The translations under genes and the position numbers were made by a program. A DNA stretch of 64,000 nt from DASSSY01 sp035708205 (GTDB lineage: Bacteria; Bacteroidota; Bacteroidia; Chitinophagales; Chitinophagaceae). This document shows, in pieces, positions 1 through 7,519 of the stretch; the stretch's first letter is position 1; each line of letters opens with the position of its first letter. The notes beneath the pieces are model-generated. The model had not been told where the DNA came from. It saw only the letters and a program-made list of their open reading frames with translations, and made no database searches. The DNA is taken from positions 62,001 to 126,000 of the forward strand of contig DASSSY010000004.1 of assembly GCA_035708205.1 (NCBI GenBank). The letters run 5' to 3'.

Positions 1-598
1 TGAATCAGACAATGACGGCGATGGTTCAACACATATGCCACAGACCAAAGCCATATTTTCCAATATGACGATCGTAGGCCCCATCAATGGTACAAGCGCA
101 AGCGGCATCAATGCTAATTTTCAACATGCCGCGCAGATCCGCCGCAATTCTTCCATTTCCATCAGGAACTCTGTCCTTATGGGTTTCCCGGTAGGCTTAT
201 ACATTGACGAAACCAAAGGAGCGTCTACTTCTGCAAATGCCTTAAACGGCACCTTAAGGTTTGCCAATAACATTATCGCCGGTTGCCCTACACCTTTAAA
301 AACATCAAATACTTCTTTTGACATCGAGAGCTGGGCCAACCTCAATAACAATACCCTGCTAACCAGTACAGACAATGTGAAATTGAAGGACCCGTTTAAA
401 TTCTCTTCATCTATTGCTGCTGCCGGAAACACGGGGCGACCTGACTTCCTGTTACAAAGCGGCTCTCCTGCCGGGTCCGGGGCAAATTTTAAAGGATTGA
501 ACGGGTTCCAGGCCATAGACTATATCGGTGCATTCGATGCTACAAACGATTGGACTGCCAACTGGACCACCTGGGATGCTGAAAACACAGAATATTGA
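1..598 (+). CDS. C-terminal part of a beta-helix-like surface or secreted protein (5' end outside window)
   Basis: The frame is open to the left edge (first full codon at base 2), so this is the last ~199 codons of a longer gene and not a short ORF beginning at the ATG at 35. The protein alternates short hydrophobic and polar stretches (ISIRNSVLMGFPVGLYID, LRFANNIIAGCP) like coils of a right-handed parallel beta-helix, and ends in Asp/Trp/Asn-rich sequence (YIGAF...DWTANWTTW). Similar C-termini occur on large hypothetical exported proteins of Bacteroidota. No enzymatic motif is visible and no function is assigned. A strong terminator follows directly. Confidence 0.6.
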   Translation, partial: ESDNDGDGSTHMPQTKAIFSNMTIVGPINGTSASGINANFQHAAQIRRNSSISIRNSVLMGFPVGLYIDETKGASTSANALNGTLRFANNIIAGCPTPLKTSNTSFDIESWANLNNNTLLTSTDNVKLKDPFKFSSSIAAAGNTGRPDFLLQSGSPAGSGANFKGLNGFQAIDYIGAFDATNDWTANWTTWDAENTEY

Positions 599-613
599 CC
601 CTTATAAAGCAAT

Positions 614-650
614 AAAAAGAGGCTGATCCGAAAAAGATCGGCCTCTTTTT
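614..650 (+). terminator. Rho-independent terminator
   Basis: A 15-bp stem (614-628 with 636-650, one G-T wobble) and a 7-nt A-rich loop end in five T residues, 16 bases after the stop codon of the upstream gene. The A-tract on the left arm could let it work in both directions. Confidence 0.85.
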
Positions 651-958
651 ATTTTCCATTGTCCCGTAAACCAAGGCAAAACGGCATAGGAAAAGATTAG
701 AGTTGAAACAAATCCCTGTTGGCACACACTTAACGGTAAAAATATTTTTTAGTCGCCAAGTTTTCCGGTCATTTGTCGGCTTTACAACTTTTTCATGTTT
801 TCTCTTTTTCCCGGCAAAGACGCCACAGTATGAAACGATATATTTTTAATGGCACACGTCGTAACAAAACCATATTTATCAATTAATGTATGCTTCATAT
901 TGGCGGCTTAGCTTTGCCTGGTTCATTAAATAAAGAGTACCGGAATTGGAAAGGAATT
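651..958. other. Intergenic stretch before ppk
   Basis: About 310 bases without a supported gene. It is AT-rich and must hold the promoter of the polyphosphate operon, but I see no exact TAnnTTTG element, no repeat and no RNA-like structure. The 61-aa antisense frame across its left part has no coding character. Confidence 0.4.
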
Positions 959-3055
959 ATGAAGCATAAGATGAAAACAAAGATCATTCGGGATATAAGC
1001 TGGCTATCATTCAATGAGCGGGTATTACAGGAAGCCGGAGATCCTAACAATCACCTTTATGACCGGCTTCGTTTTTTAGGTATTTTTTCCAATAACCTGG
1101 ATGAATTCTTCAGGGTAAGGGTTGCCGCCTTAAACCGCATGGTAAGATTAAAAAAACAAGCCAAAATGCACCTTGAAGAAAACCCTGAACAAATCCTGGA
1201 AATGATACAGGTACGGGTCATTAAACAGCAACACTCATTTGACCGTATCTATACTCAACTGGTAAATGACCTCAGGGACCAGCATATCTTTATCAAGAAC
1301 GAAAAACAGTTGAATGAGGAACAGAAACATTTTATTCGTCATTATTTTGAAAATAAGGTCCGTACACAGATCATTCCTTTAATGATCGAAAGTATTCCAC
1401 AAATGCCTTTGTTACACGATCGTTCCATATATCTGGCCTGTGTATTAGGAAGAAAAGATAACATCCTAACCCAACGGTTTGCTTTGATTGAAATCCCTAC
1501 CAAAACCCTGCCACGCTTTATTCCGCTGCCATCACACAAGGGAACAAGGGATATGATCCTGATCGAAGACATTATCCGTGGCAATCTGAAACATATTTTT
1601 GCAGCCTTTGAATTTGATCGTTTTTTGGGATATATCGTAAAGGTGACACGGGATGCAGAGCTTGACCTGGATAATGATATCGATGCCGGGCTGATCGCTT
1701 CTTTGGAAAAAGGGCTCAAAAACAGGAAAAGGGGCAATGCCACCCGGTTTGTTTATGACCGCCATATTGACCCGGGATTATTGGAATACCTGACGAAACG
1801 ACTACACTTAAGCAAGAAAGACAATCTCATTGCCGGGGGGCGTATTCATAATTTCAAAGATTTCATGAGCTTCCCGGCCTTTGACGATCTGAAATCACAC
1901 CCAAAAGCATTCGATCATCCGGATCTCATACAGCCCTGCCTGATCATGAACGTGCTCAAACAAAAGGACATTCTGTTACATTTTCCATACCACTCCTTTG
2001 ATGCCATTATTGATTTGCTGAGAGAAGCGGCAATAGATCCTTTTACCCAAAGTATCAAGATCACATGTTACCGCTTATCCCGGGAATCTAAAATCATCAA
2101 TGCATTGGTAAACGCCGTCAGGAACGGGAAAAAGGTAACCGTAGTGCTTGAGGTGCGCGCCCGCTTTGATGAAGAGGCCAACCTTGTATGGAAACGACTA
2201 TTAGAGGAAGAAGGCGCGAAAGTCGTGATCGGACAGCCGGATCGTAAGATCCATGCCAAATTATGCGTCATTAAAAAAAATGTTTTCAATAAAAGTATGG
2301 CATACGGTTTTTTCAGTACCGGCAATTTCAACGAGGACACGGCAAAATATTATGGTGACCATTGCCTGCTGACCACTAACCGTAAAATCCTTGCAGACAT
2401 CAACAGGCTGTTTGAGGCCATTGAATATCCTGACAAGGCCGCTAATATATTGAGCCGTATAAAAACCCTGCCGGTAGCCCCTTACGACATGCGGAAATAT
2501 TTTATCGCTCGTATCGATCAGGAAATACATGCTGCACAAAATAATAAGCCCGCGGAAATTATCATTAAATTAAACAGTTTAGTTGACCAATTTCTGATTG
2601 ATAAGCTATACGACGCTGCCTATGCGGGCGTCCGGGTCTCATTAATTGTTCGGGGCATTTGTTGCGCCCTTTCTCAGCACCGGTCATTTAAAAAGCCCAT
2701 CAAGGCCGTCAGCATCGTTGATGAGTATCTCGAGCACGCACGTGTTTTTGTTTTTCACGACCAGGGGGATCCCAAAGTATATATTTCTTCCGCCGACTGG
2801 ATGGTACGCAATTTAGACCACCGGATAGAAACGGCATGTCCTGTTTTTGATAAAAAATTAAAGCAGGAGCTAATTGATATTTTAAAAATCCAGCTGATGG
2901 AAAATGTAAAAGGCAGGGTATTAGATAATCACCAGCGGAACAAATACGTTCAGCGTCACGAAAATACGCCTATTGTTCGGGCACAACATGCTACTTACGA
3001 CTATTTACTGGAAAGAAAAAGCAATCCCCGGCATTTAATCCCTGAACATACATAA
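959..3055 (+). CDS. ppk1: Polyphosphate kinase 1
   Basis: Reversibly polymerises the gamma-phosphate of ATP into inorganic polyphosphate. With the ATG at 959 the protein is 698 aa, close to E. coli Ppk (688). An upstream ATG at 890 would add 23 residues unlike the family, whereas 959 has a purine-rich AAAGGAAT just before it. The N-terminus carries the PPK1 signature (ISWLSFNERVL, NNLDEFFRVR). His432, in KIHAKLCVI, lies where the autophosphorylated catalytic histidine is expected, and the second conserved histidine is about residue 600 (VFVFHDQGDPKVY). A Ppx-like gene follows 39 bases downstream, giving a synthesis/degradation pair that probably shares a transcript. Confidence 0.95.
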   Translation: MKHKMKTKIIRDISWLSFNERVLQEAGDPNNHLYDRLRFLGIFSNNLDEFFRVRVAALNRMVRLKKQAKMHLEENPEQILEMIQVRVIKQQHSFDRIYTQLVNDLRDQHIFIKNEKQLNEEQKHFIRHYFENKVRTQIIPLMIESIPQMPLLHDRSIYLACVLGRKDNILTQRFALIEIPTKTLPRFIPLPSHKGTRDMILIEDIIRGNLKHIFAAFEFDRFLGYIVKVTRDAELDLDNDIDAGLIASLEKGLKNRKRGNATRFVYDRHIDPGLLEYLTKRLHLSKKDNLIAGGRIHNFKDFMSFPAFDDLKSHPKAFDHPDLIQPCLIMNVLKQKDILLHFPYHSFDAIIDLLREAAIDPFTQSIKITCYRLSRESKIINALVNAVRNGKKVTVVLEVRARFDEEANLVWKRLLEEEGAKVVIGQPDRKIHAKLCVIKKNVFNKSMAYGFFSTGNFNEDTAKYYGDHCLLTTNRKILADINRLFEAIEYPDKAANILSRIKTLPVAPYDMRKYFIARIDQEIHAAQNNKPAEIIIKLNSLVDQFLIDKLYDAAYAGVRVSLIVRGICCALSQHRSFKKPIKAVSIVDEYLEHARVFVFHDQGDPKVYISSADWMVRNLDHRIETACPVFDKKLKQELIDILKIQLMENVKGRVLDNHQRNKYVQRHENTPIVRAQHATYDYLLERKSNPRHLIPEHT

Positions 3056-3094
3056 TTCTCCATATCGTTTTCATTAACAAAAAACATATAAATT

Positions 3095-3973
3095 TTGATC
3101 TTAGCAGCAATAGATATCGGTTCAAATGCCACCCGCCTTTTAATCATGCAGGTAGAGCAATATCAAGGCGGACAAATTGATTATACCAAATTAAACTTTC
3201 TGCGCATTCCCCTGAGGCTCGGGACAGAGGTTTTTACATCTGGATACATTAGTGAAGTCAAAACCCGGGCGCTCACGAACACGATGAAAATATACGCGTC
3301 ATTGATGAAGCTATATAAGGTAACAGGCTATAGGGCCTGCGCCACGTCAGCCATGCGTGACGCTAAAAACGGGGCTGAAATTGCAAGCGCCCTGAAAAAA
3401 GACTCCGGAATAGATATTCAAATTATTTCGGGCAGCGAAGAGGCGGATATTATTTATCAGACACACATTGCGGACAACATGAATCCTGCCCGGTCTTATC
3501 TTTATATAGATGTGGGTGGTGGAAGCACGGAACTTATTTTATTCTCAAAAGGTAAAATCACATTTAAGGAATCATTTAATATTGGCACACTGCGCCTGCT
3601 GAATCACGGCGTTTCAGACAAGCAATGGAAAAGCCTGAAATCTTTTATCAAAATGCAGACGAAAGGGTTGGGCGATTTAAAAGCCATTGGCTCCGGAGGG
3701 AACATTAATAAAATCCAGTCTCTTTCCAAGCTTAAGGAAGAAAAGCTAATGTCATCTGAGCTGCTTAACACCTATTATGAGGAACTAAGGAATCTTTCTA
3801 CACCGGAACGGATGCATTTCTACCATCTTCGTCGCGACCGGGCAGACGTTATCGTTCCGGCTCTGAGAATATACACTTCGGTCCTGCGCTGGGCAGACAT
3901 TTCGGAAATATATATTCCTAAAATCGGATTGGCGGATGGCCTTATCAGGATGTTATTTTCAGAACAGAAATAA
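3095..3973 (+). CDS. ppx: Exopolyphosphatase / GppA-type phosphatase
   Basis: Hydrolyses terminal phosphate from polyphosphate, or possibly pppGpp. The 292-aa protein has the ASKHA (actin-like) fold signature: an N-terminal phosphate-1 loop (AAIDIGSNATRLLI), RACATSAMRDA, the GSEEA stretch and the phosphate-2 motif YIDVGGGSTELILF near residue 145. It is the short two-domain form, lacking the HD-like C-terminal extension of E. coli Ppx (513 aa). The start is a TTG at 3095; it gives a family-like N-terminus and no in-frame ATG lies close by. The position directly behind ppk1 favours polyphosphate over pppGpp as substrate. Confidence 0.88.
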   Translation: MILAAIDIGSNATRLLIMQVEQYQGGQIDYTKLNFLRIPLRLGTEVFTSGYISEVKTRALTNTMKIYASLMKLYKVTGYRACATSAMRDAKNGAEIASALKKDSGIDIQIISGSEEADIIYQTHIADNMNPARSYLYIDVGGGSTELILFSKGKITFKESFNIGTLRLLNHGVSDKQWKSLKSFIKMQTKGLGDLKAIGSGGNINKIQSLSKLKEEKLMSSELLNTYYEELRNLSTPERMHFYHLRRDRADVIVPALRIYTSVLRWADISEIYIPKIGLADGLIRMLFSEQK

Positions 3974-4125
3974 TCAGTATTTTTTCCTGCACTTCTAGAC
4001 GCGTTCCCGCCCGGAATATGACGATTATCCGACAAAACCTCAGTCCGGAATTTATGCCCTTACGCGGAGCATTCCTTCACTAAAAGAATAGTTGCCCGGA
4101 AAAGCGGCGAAGACGTCATTATTAG

Positions 4126-4287
4126 CTTTTCAACAGGGCCGGCCTTAAGGCCCGATGGATGGCCTTTATCCGGATATTAGGAGAAAATGCCGGATCAGGA
4201 AAGAGTGCGGGCCGGGTCATTCAACATTTTAATGATCTTTATAAAAAAGAATATACGCCGCAAAATGTAAAGTCCTTAACTTCGTAA
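4126..4287 (+). pseudogene. Possible decayed gene remnant
   Basis: The 330-base gap after ppx holds a 53-codon open stretch (from after a TAG to a TAA at 4285) whose translation looks protein-like (MAFIRILGENAGSGKS... then ...NDLYKKEYTPQNVKSL). A second open stretch in another frame precedes it (about 4080-4160, reading TKRIVARKSGEDVIISF). Two adjacent plausible frames suggest a frameshifted remnant, but no family is recognised, so this may be chance. Confidence 0.2.
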
Positions 4288-4303
4288 AAACAAATCCGTA
4301 AAT

Positions 4304-4681
4304 ATGACACGGGAAACAAATGACCGGGCACAGGCCGAAGGATTTTTGGACAAGGCCAAAAAAGTATTAAATGAAATTTCGGAGAGGGCGGAAGAGGCAG
4401 TGAAAAAGTTTAAAGACGAAGCCGGCAGCTCTATTGAGGATTTTCGAACGAAAAATGCGCCTGAAATAGAAGCAATGAAAAAGAAAGCAACGGAAATGTG
4501 GATACAGCTACAAAAAGAGGCGACCGAATCTTTTAAGGCCGCTAAAGAAAAATGGGAACCGCAAATAGACACCTTTAGCCAGAAAGCTAAAGAGGTCCTG
4601 ACCCAGGCCAATGTCAAAGCCGAAGAATTGGCCCGGAAAACAAGAGATGAATTGGGTAAATGGAAGGACCGTAACCTTTAA
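4304..4681 (+). CDS. Small charged helical protein
   Basis: A 125-aa protein made almost entirely of amphipathic helix with regularly spaced Lys, Glu, Ala and Phe (DKAKKVLNEISERAEEAVKKF, then several similar ~11-residue units). It has no signal peptide and no membrane segment. The composition resembles YtxH-, LEA- or apolipoprotein-like proteins that coat membranes or respond to stress, but no defined family motif is visible. The N-terminal MTRETNDRAQAEGF is short and polar. It stands alone between ppx and the convergent hydrolase gene. Confidence 0.65.
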   Translation: MTRETNDRAQAEGFLDKAKKVLNEISERAEEAVKKFKDEAGSSIEDFRTKNAPEIEAMKKKATEMWIQLQKEATESFKAAKEKWEPQIDTFSQKAKEVLTQANVKAEELARKTRDELGKWKDRNL

Positions 4682-4731
4682 CAACGAGAACCAATTTCTG
4701 AAAACCCTGATTATTCCAAATGATTGGATGG

Positions 4732-5286
4732 TCATTTTGGCCAATCCTTTACCTTAATAACATCCGCCTGCCGTGGAAAAACTTTTCCCGTAAGCACCCG
4801 ATGGACCTCTTCATCCGGATCAGCGCAGCAATCCGCAATGACCGTGAGCCCGTAATCCTTATCCGCCGCTTCGCGGAGAGTGGATAATACCACGCCGCTG
4901 GTAGAAACCCCGGTAAGTATGAGATCGCGGATATCCAGACCTCTCAATACCACCTCCAGATCGCTGCCCGTAAAAGCACTTATGCGCCGTTTGGTAATAA
5001 CAATATCATTTTCTTTCGGTGCAACGCCCGGATGGATGGTCATCCATTCTTCCATATCGGCATTAGCCATGTGTTGCATGGTAGCAGAAAAGCTTTTATT
5101 GGCGCTACTAATTTCCGGCATCCCCTGGCGGAAACCGACAATGACATAAATGACCGGAATACTTCCTTCTCGCGCCCTGTTAATGGCGTTGGACGTATTG
5201 ACCAATAAACTTGCGGCATCCGTAATCCTGTTAACGATCGCATTTTGAAAATCCATGACCAATAAGGCTTTCTTTGACTGTTCCAT
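4732..5286 (-). CDS. Isochorismatase-like hydrolase family protein lacking the catalytic cysteine
   Basis: 184 aa with the alpha/beta fold of cysteine hydrolases (isochorismatase, nicotinamidase). The family triad is Asp-Lys-Cys: Asp12 (LLVMDFQN) and Lys99 (IVITKRRISAF) are present, but the cysteine position in TGVSTSGVVLSTLREAADKD is Val132. Variants with TSGVVLST are known in this family and their activity is unclear. It is the last gene of the MarR-MFS operon, 27 bases after the transporter, which suggests a role with the exported or modified compound. Cys153 and Cys154 (ADCCAD) lie elsewhere and are not expected to be catalytic. Confidence 0.82.
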   Translation of the reverse strand: MEQSKKALLVMDFQNAIVNRITDAASLLVNTSNAINRAREGSIPVIYVIVGFRQGMPEISSANKSFSATMQHMANADMEEWMTIHPGVAPKENDIVITKRRISAFTGSDLEVVLRGLDIRDLILTGVSTSGVVLSTLREAADKDYGLTVIADCCADPDEEVHRVLTGKVFPRQADVIKVKDWPK

Positions 5287-5313
5287 TTACTGTTTTTATT
5301 ATGAATATTGTAT

Positions 5314-6591
5314 TTATATTTCTTTCAGCAGCGTTTCATCTGTATATCTGCCAGCCTGAAGCGCTACCGGCTTCCTGTTTTTCTTTTTCAATATGCGGGC
5401 AAAAGCGATGGTGGTGATGATCCCTATTATGCCTTCACTTAATAATGTTCCGGGCGCTCCTATCCATTGTGACACGGCGCCGACCAAAAGGCTGCCTAAA
5501 GGCACCATTCCGAAAAGGGCCGTAATTAAAATGCTGATAGCCCGTCCTCTCATTTCAGGTGCGGCTTCCGACTGTACAATAATATTGCAGGTGGTAAACT
5601 GCGCCACACCGCCAAAGCCTGTGATGACGGCAAAGAACATAGCCAGCGGGAAATTGGAAGTATAAGAGAAGCCAACCAGCCCGATGCTGAGCACAGCCGT
5701 ACTGAGCACTAATATTTTCCTCATCGGCGCGCTGTTCTTTAAGGAAGCCAGAAGCACCGTTCCGGCAACGGTGCCCAAACCGATAAAACCGGAAATATAC
5801 CCGTAAGTAGCCGCATCGCCTTTAAATATTACTTTGGCAAAAACAGGGATCAGCGTATCATAGGGCAGGATAAGCAGACCGGTAATGCTCAGCATGACGA
5901 TCACGAATCCGAGCGAAGCTTCGCGTCTGAGATAAACAAAACCTTCCGCCAGCTCCTTCAATATATTCTTCTTTTCTTTTTTAAACACCTTCGTTTTGTC
6001 TGTTTTCATCAATGCAATGGACAACATTACACCGCCAAAGCTTGCGGCATTGGCGAGAAAGCAGGTGGCAGCTCCAAATTGTGACAAAATAATACCGGCA
6101 GCCGCCGGGCCTAAAAGCTTGGCTAAGCTTGCCATGGCAGCGCTCAAGGAAAGCGCGTTCGGCAAATCAGCACTATCTTCTACCAACTCGTTGATCAACG
6201 ATTGCCGGGCGGGAACATCATAAGCATTGATAATGCCGAGGATAATGCTCAGGACCAATATTTCCCATACCACATAATGTTTTGTAATGACCAGCACCGC
6301 CAGCAGGATCGCCTGGACCATAGCGGCGATCTGGGTAATATTGATGATTTTAAAACGGCTGTGCCTGTCGGCCGCCACACCACCAAATGCCGACAAAAGA
6401 AAAGAGGGAAATTGCTCGGCAAAAATGGTCAGCCCCAGCATAAACGCAGAATGGGTAATGCTGTACACCAACCAGACAACGGCCGTCCGCTGCATCCATG
6501 TGCCAAATTGTGATATTGATTTCCCGAAAAAATACAGGGTGTAATCTTCACTGCGAAAGGCCCTGAAGGTACTGACGTTTTTAATGTTCAT
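5314..6591 (-). CDS. MFS transporter, EntS/MFS_3-like exporter
   Basis: 425 aa with about 12 predicted hydrophobic segments and the loop motif FGGVAADRHSRFKI between TM2 and TM3, typical of the major facilitator superfamily. The N-terminal pattern (FRAFRSEDYTLYFFGKSISQFGTWMQ) matches the MFS_3 group that includes the enterobactin exporter EntS and macrolide efflux proteins. It probably exports a small molecule across the inner membrane by proton antiport; the substrate cannot be read from the sequence. It sits between a MarR regulator (57 bases upstream) and the isochorismatase-like gene, all on the minus strand. Confidence 0.88.
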   Translation of the reverse strand: MNIKNVSTFRAFRSEDYTLYFFGKSISQFGTWMQRTAVVWLVYSITHSAFMLGLTIFAEQFPSFLLSAFGGVAADRHSRFKIINITQIAAMVQAILLAVLVITKHYVVWEILVLSIILGIINAYDVPARQSLINELVEDSADLPNALSLSAAMASLAKLLGPAAAGIILSQFGAATCFLANAASFGGVMLSIALMKTDKTKVFKKEKKNILKELAEGFVYLRREASLGFVIVMLSITGLLILPYDTLIPVFAKVIFKGDAATYGYISGFIGLGTVAGTVLLASLKNSAPMRKILVLSTAVLSIGLVGFSYTSNFPLAMFFAVITGFGGVAQFTTCNIIVQSEAAPEMRGRAISILITALFGMVPLGSLLVGAVSQWIGAPGTLLSEGIIGIITTIAFARILKKKNRKPVALQAGRYTDETLLKEI

Positions 6592-6648
6592 CTGGTGGTG
6601 GCTTTGTCATTTTACAACTTTTTGTATCCGGATGTCCTTGCGAGGGGG

Positions 6649-7074
6649 CTAATTATCCGCCAATTTTTGTAAAACCGGCAAAGCCTTCTCCAATAACAAC
6701 CGTTCCCGACCAGAAAGCATCTGCTCAATTTGAGCTTTCAGCCATTCATCCTTATCGTATCGGGCTTTTTCCACCGTTTTCATGCCCAGTGAGGTTAATG
6801 AAATATATACTTTTCGCTTGTCCTTATGGGATGGACGACGCTTAATAATGCCCGCATTTTCCATTTTCTTCAATATCTGAGACATAGACTGTATCTTCAC
6901 TTTCGCCATTGCGGCAAGCTCCGTGGTCAGGCAGGATTCGTGAAGGCTCAGGAAACCGATGGTCGCTAGTTCAGTCATGGAATAACTGTTGATGGAATCC
7001 GCCCGCCTGCGCAAGTCTTTGTGCATGGCGGAAATGATCAACCTTAATGAAGAGGCAAGTTCTCTTGACGTCAT
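6649..7074 (-). CDS. MarR-family transcriptional regulator
   Basis: About 141 aa with a winged helix-turn-helix: TTELAAMAKVKIQSMSQILKKM as recognition region and IKRRPSHKDKRKVYISLT as wing, the standard MarR layout. A longer reading from a TTG at 7110 would translate straight through a perfect palindrome, so the ATG at 7074 (MTSREL) is preferred. MarR proteins repress their own operon and release DNA on binding a phenolic or other ligand. Here the likely targets are its own promoter and the co-oriented MFS and hydrolase genes. Confidence 0.9.
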   Translation of the reverse strand: MTSRELASSLRLIISAMHKDLRRRADSINSYSMTELATIGFLSLHESCLTTELAAMAKVKIQSMSQILKKMENAGIIKRRPSHKDKRKVYISLTSLGMKTVEKARYDKDEWLKAQIEQMLSGRERLLLEKALPVLQKLADN

Positions 7075-7080
7075 ATTTTT

Positions 7081-7108
7081 GTCAGTTAAACTTATAAGTT
7101 TAACTGAC
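7081..7108. promoter_or_regulatory. 28-bp perfect palindrome, probable MarR operator
   Basis: GTCAGTTAAACTTA and its exact reverse complement meet with no spacer, ending 6 bases before the preferred marR ATG. Length, AT-richness and position match MarR autoregulatory operators. The right edge touches a TATTTTTG element, so binding would block transcription start. Confidence 0.8.
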
Positions 7109-7115
7109 AAAAATA
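7108..7115 (-). promoter_or_regulatory. Candidate -7 element of the marR operon
   Basis: TATTTTTG on the minus strand fits TAnnTTTG and abuts the palindrome. No TTTG is seen at the ideal distance upstream. Confidence 0.45.
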
Positions 7116-7519
7116 AAATAAAAACATAATTTTCACGTCCAATAAACTGTTAAGTTATTGGCTCGAAGCAACGGGACGGCCAACAATCCGCTCCGGGTTT
7201 TGACGATTAAAAAAGGCCACATACCCTGCATTGAAAATAAATTGGCAGCCGGGATCCTACACCGGAGGGCAGCCTATTAAAAATAAATCGTGCCTTAGCA
7301 TTTCCTTTGTGCAATATTATTATAAGGCTGTTGACGTATAAAGACCGGGGTCCTTTTTCTCCAAAGGGCCTTATGATTTTTGAATGGCATTTTTGACTGT
7401 TAATTAAAATGTTTGTTAATCATAAAATTTGAAATAAGCCTGCTAAACATTTCTAAATTTTACAGGCATTTATGATTTGCCGGTTTAATATTGCCCTCTT
7501 TCTGAAAGGCATATATCTA
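7116..7519. other. Divergent intergenic region between marR and susC-like genes
   Basis: About 400 bases. It holds the marR promoter at its left end and must hold the susC promoter at its right. TAAAATTTG at 7423-7431 is a near match (one base too long) to the Bacteroidota -7 element. No gene, repeat or RNA is evident. Confidence 0.4.

Noticed and set aside
890..958. Longer N-terminus of polyphosphate kinase
   Set aside because: The 23 extra residues do not fit the family and the ATG at 959 has a purine-rich site just upstream.
7075..7110. TTG start of marR within the palindrome
   Set aside because: It would make a perfect operator part of the coding sequence; the ATG at 7074 fits the family better.
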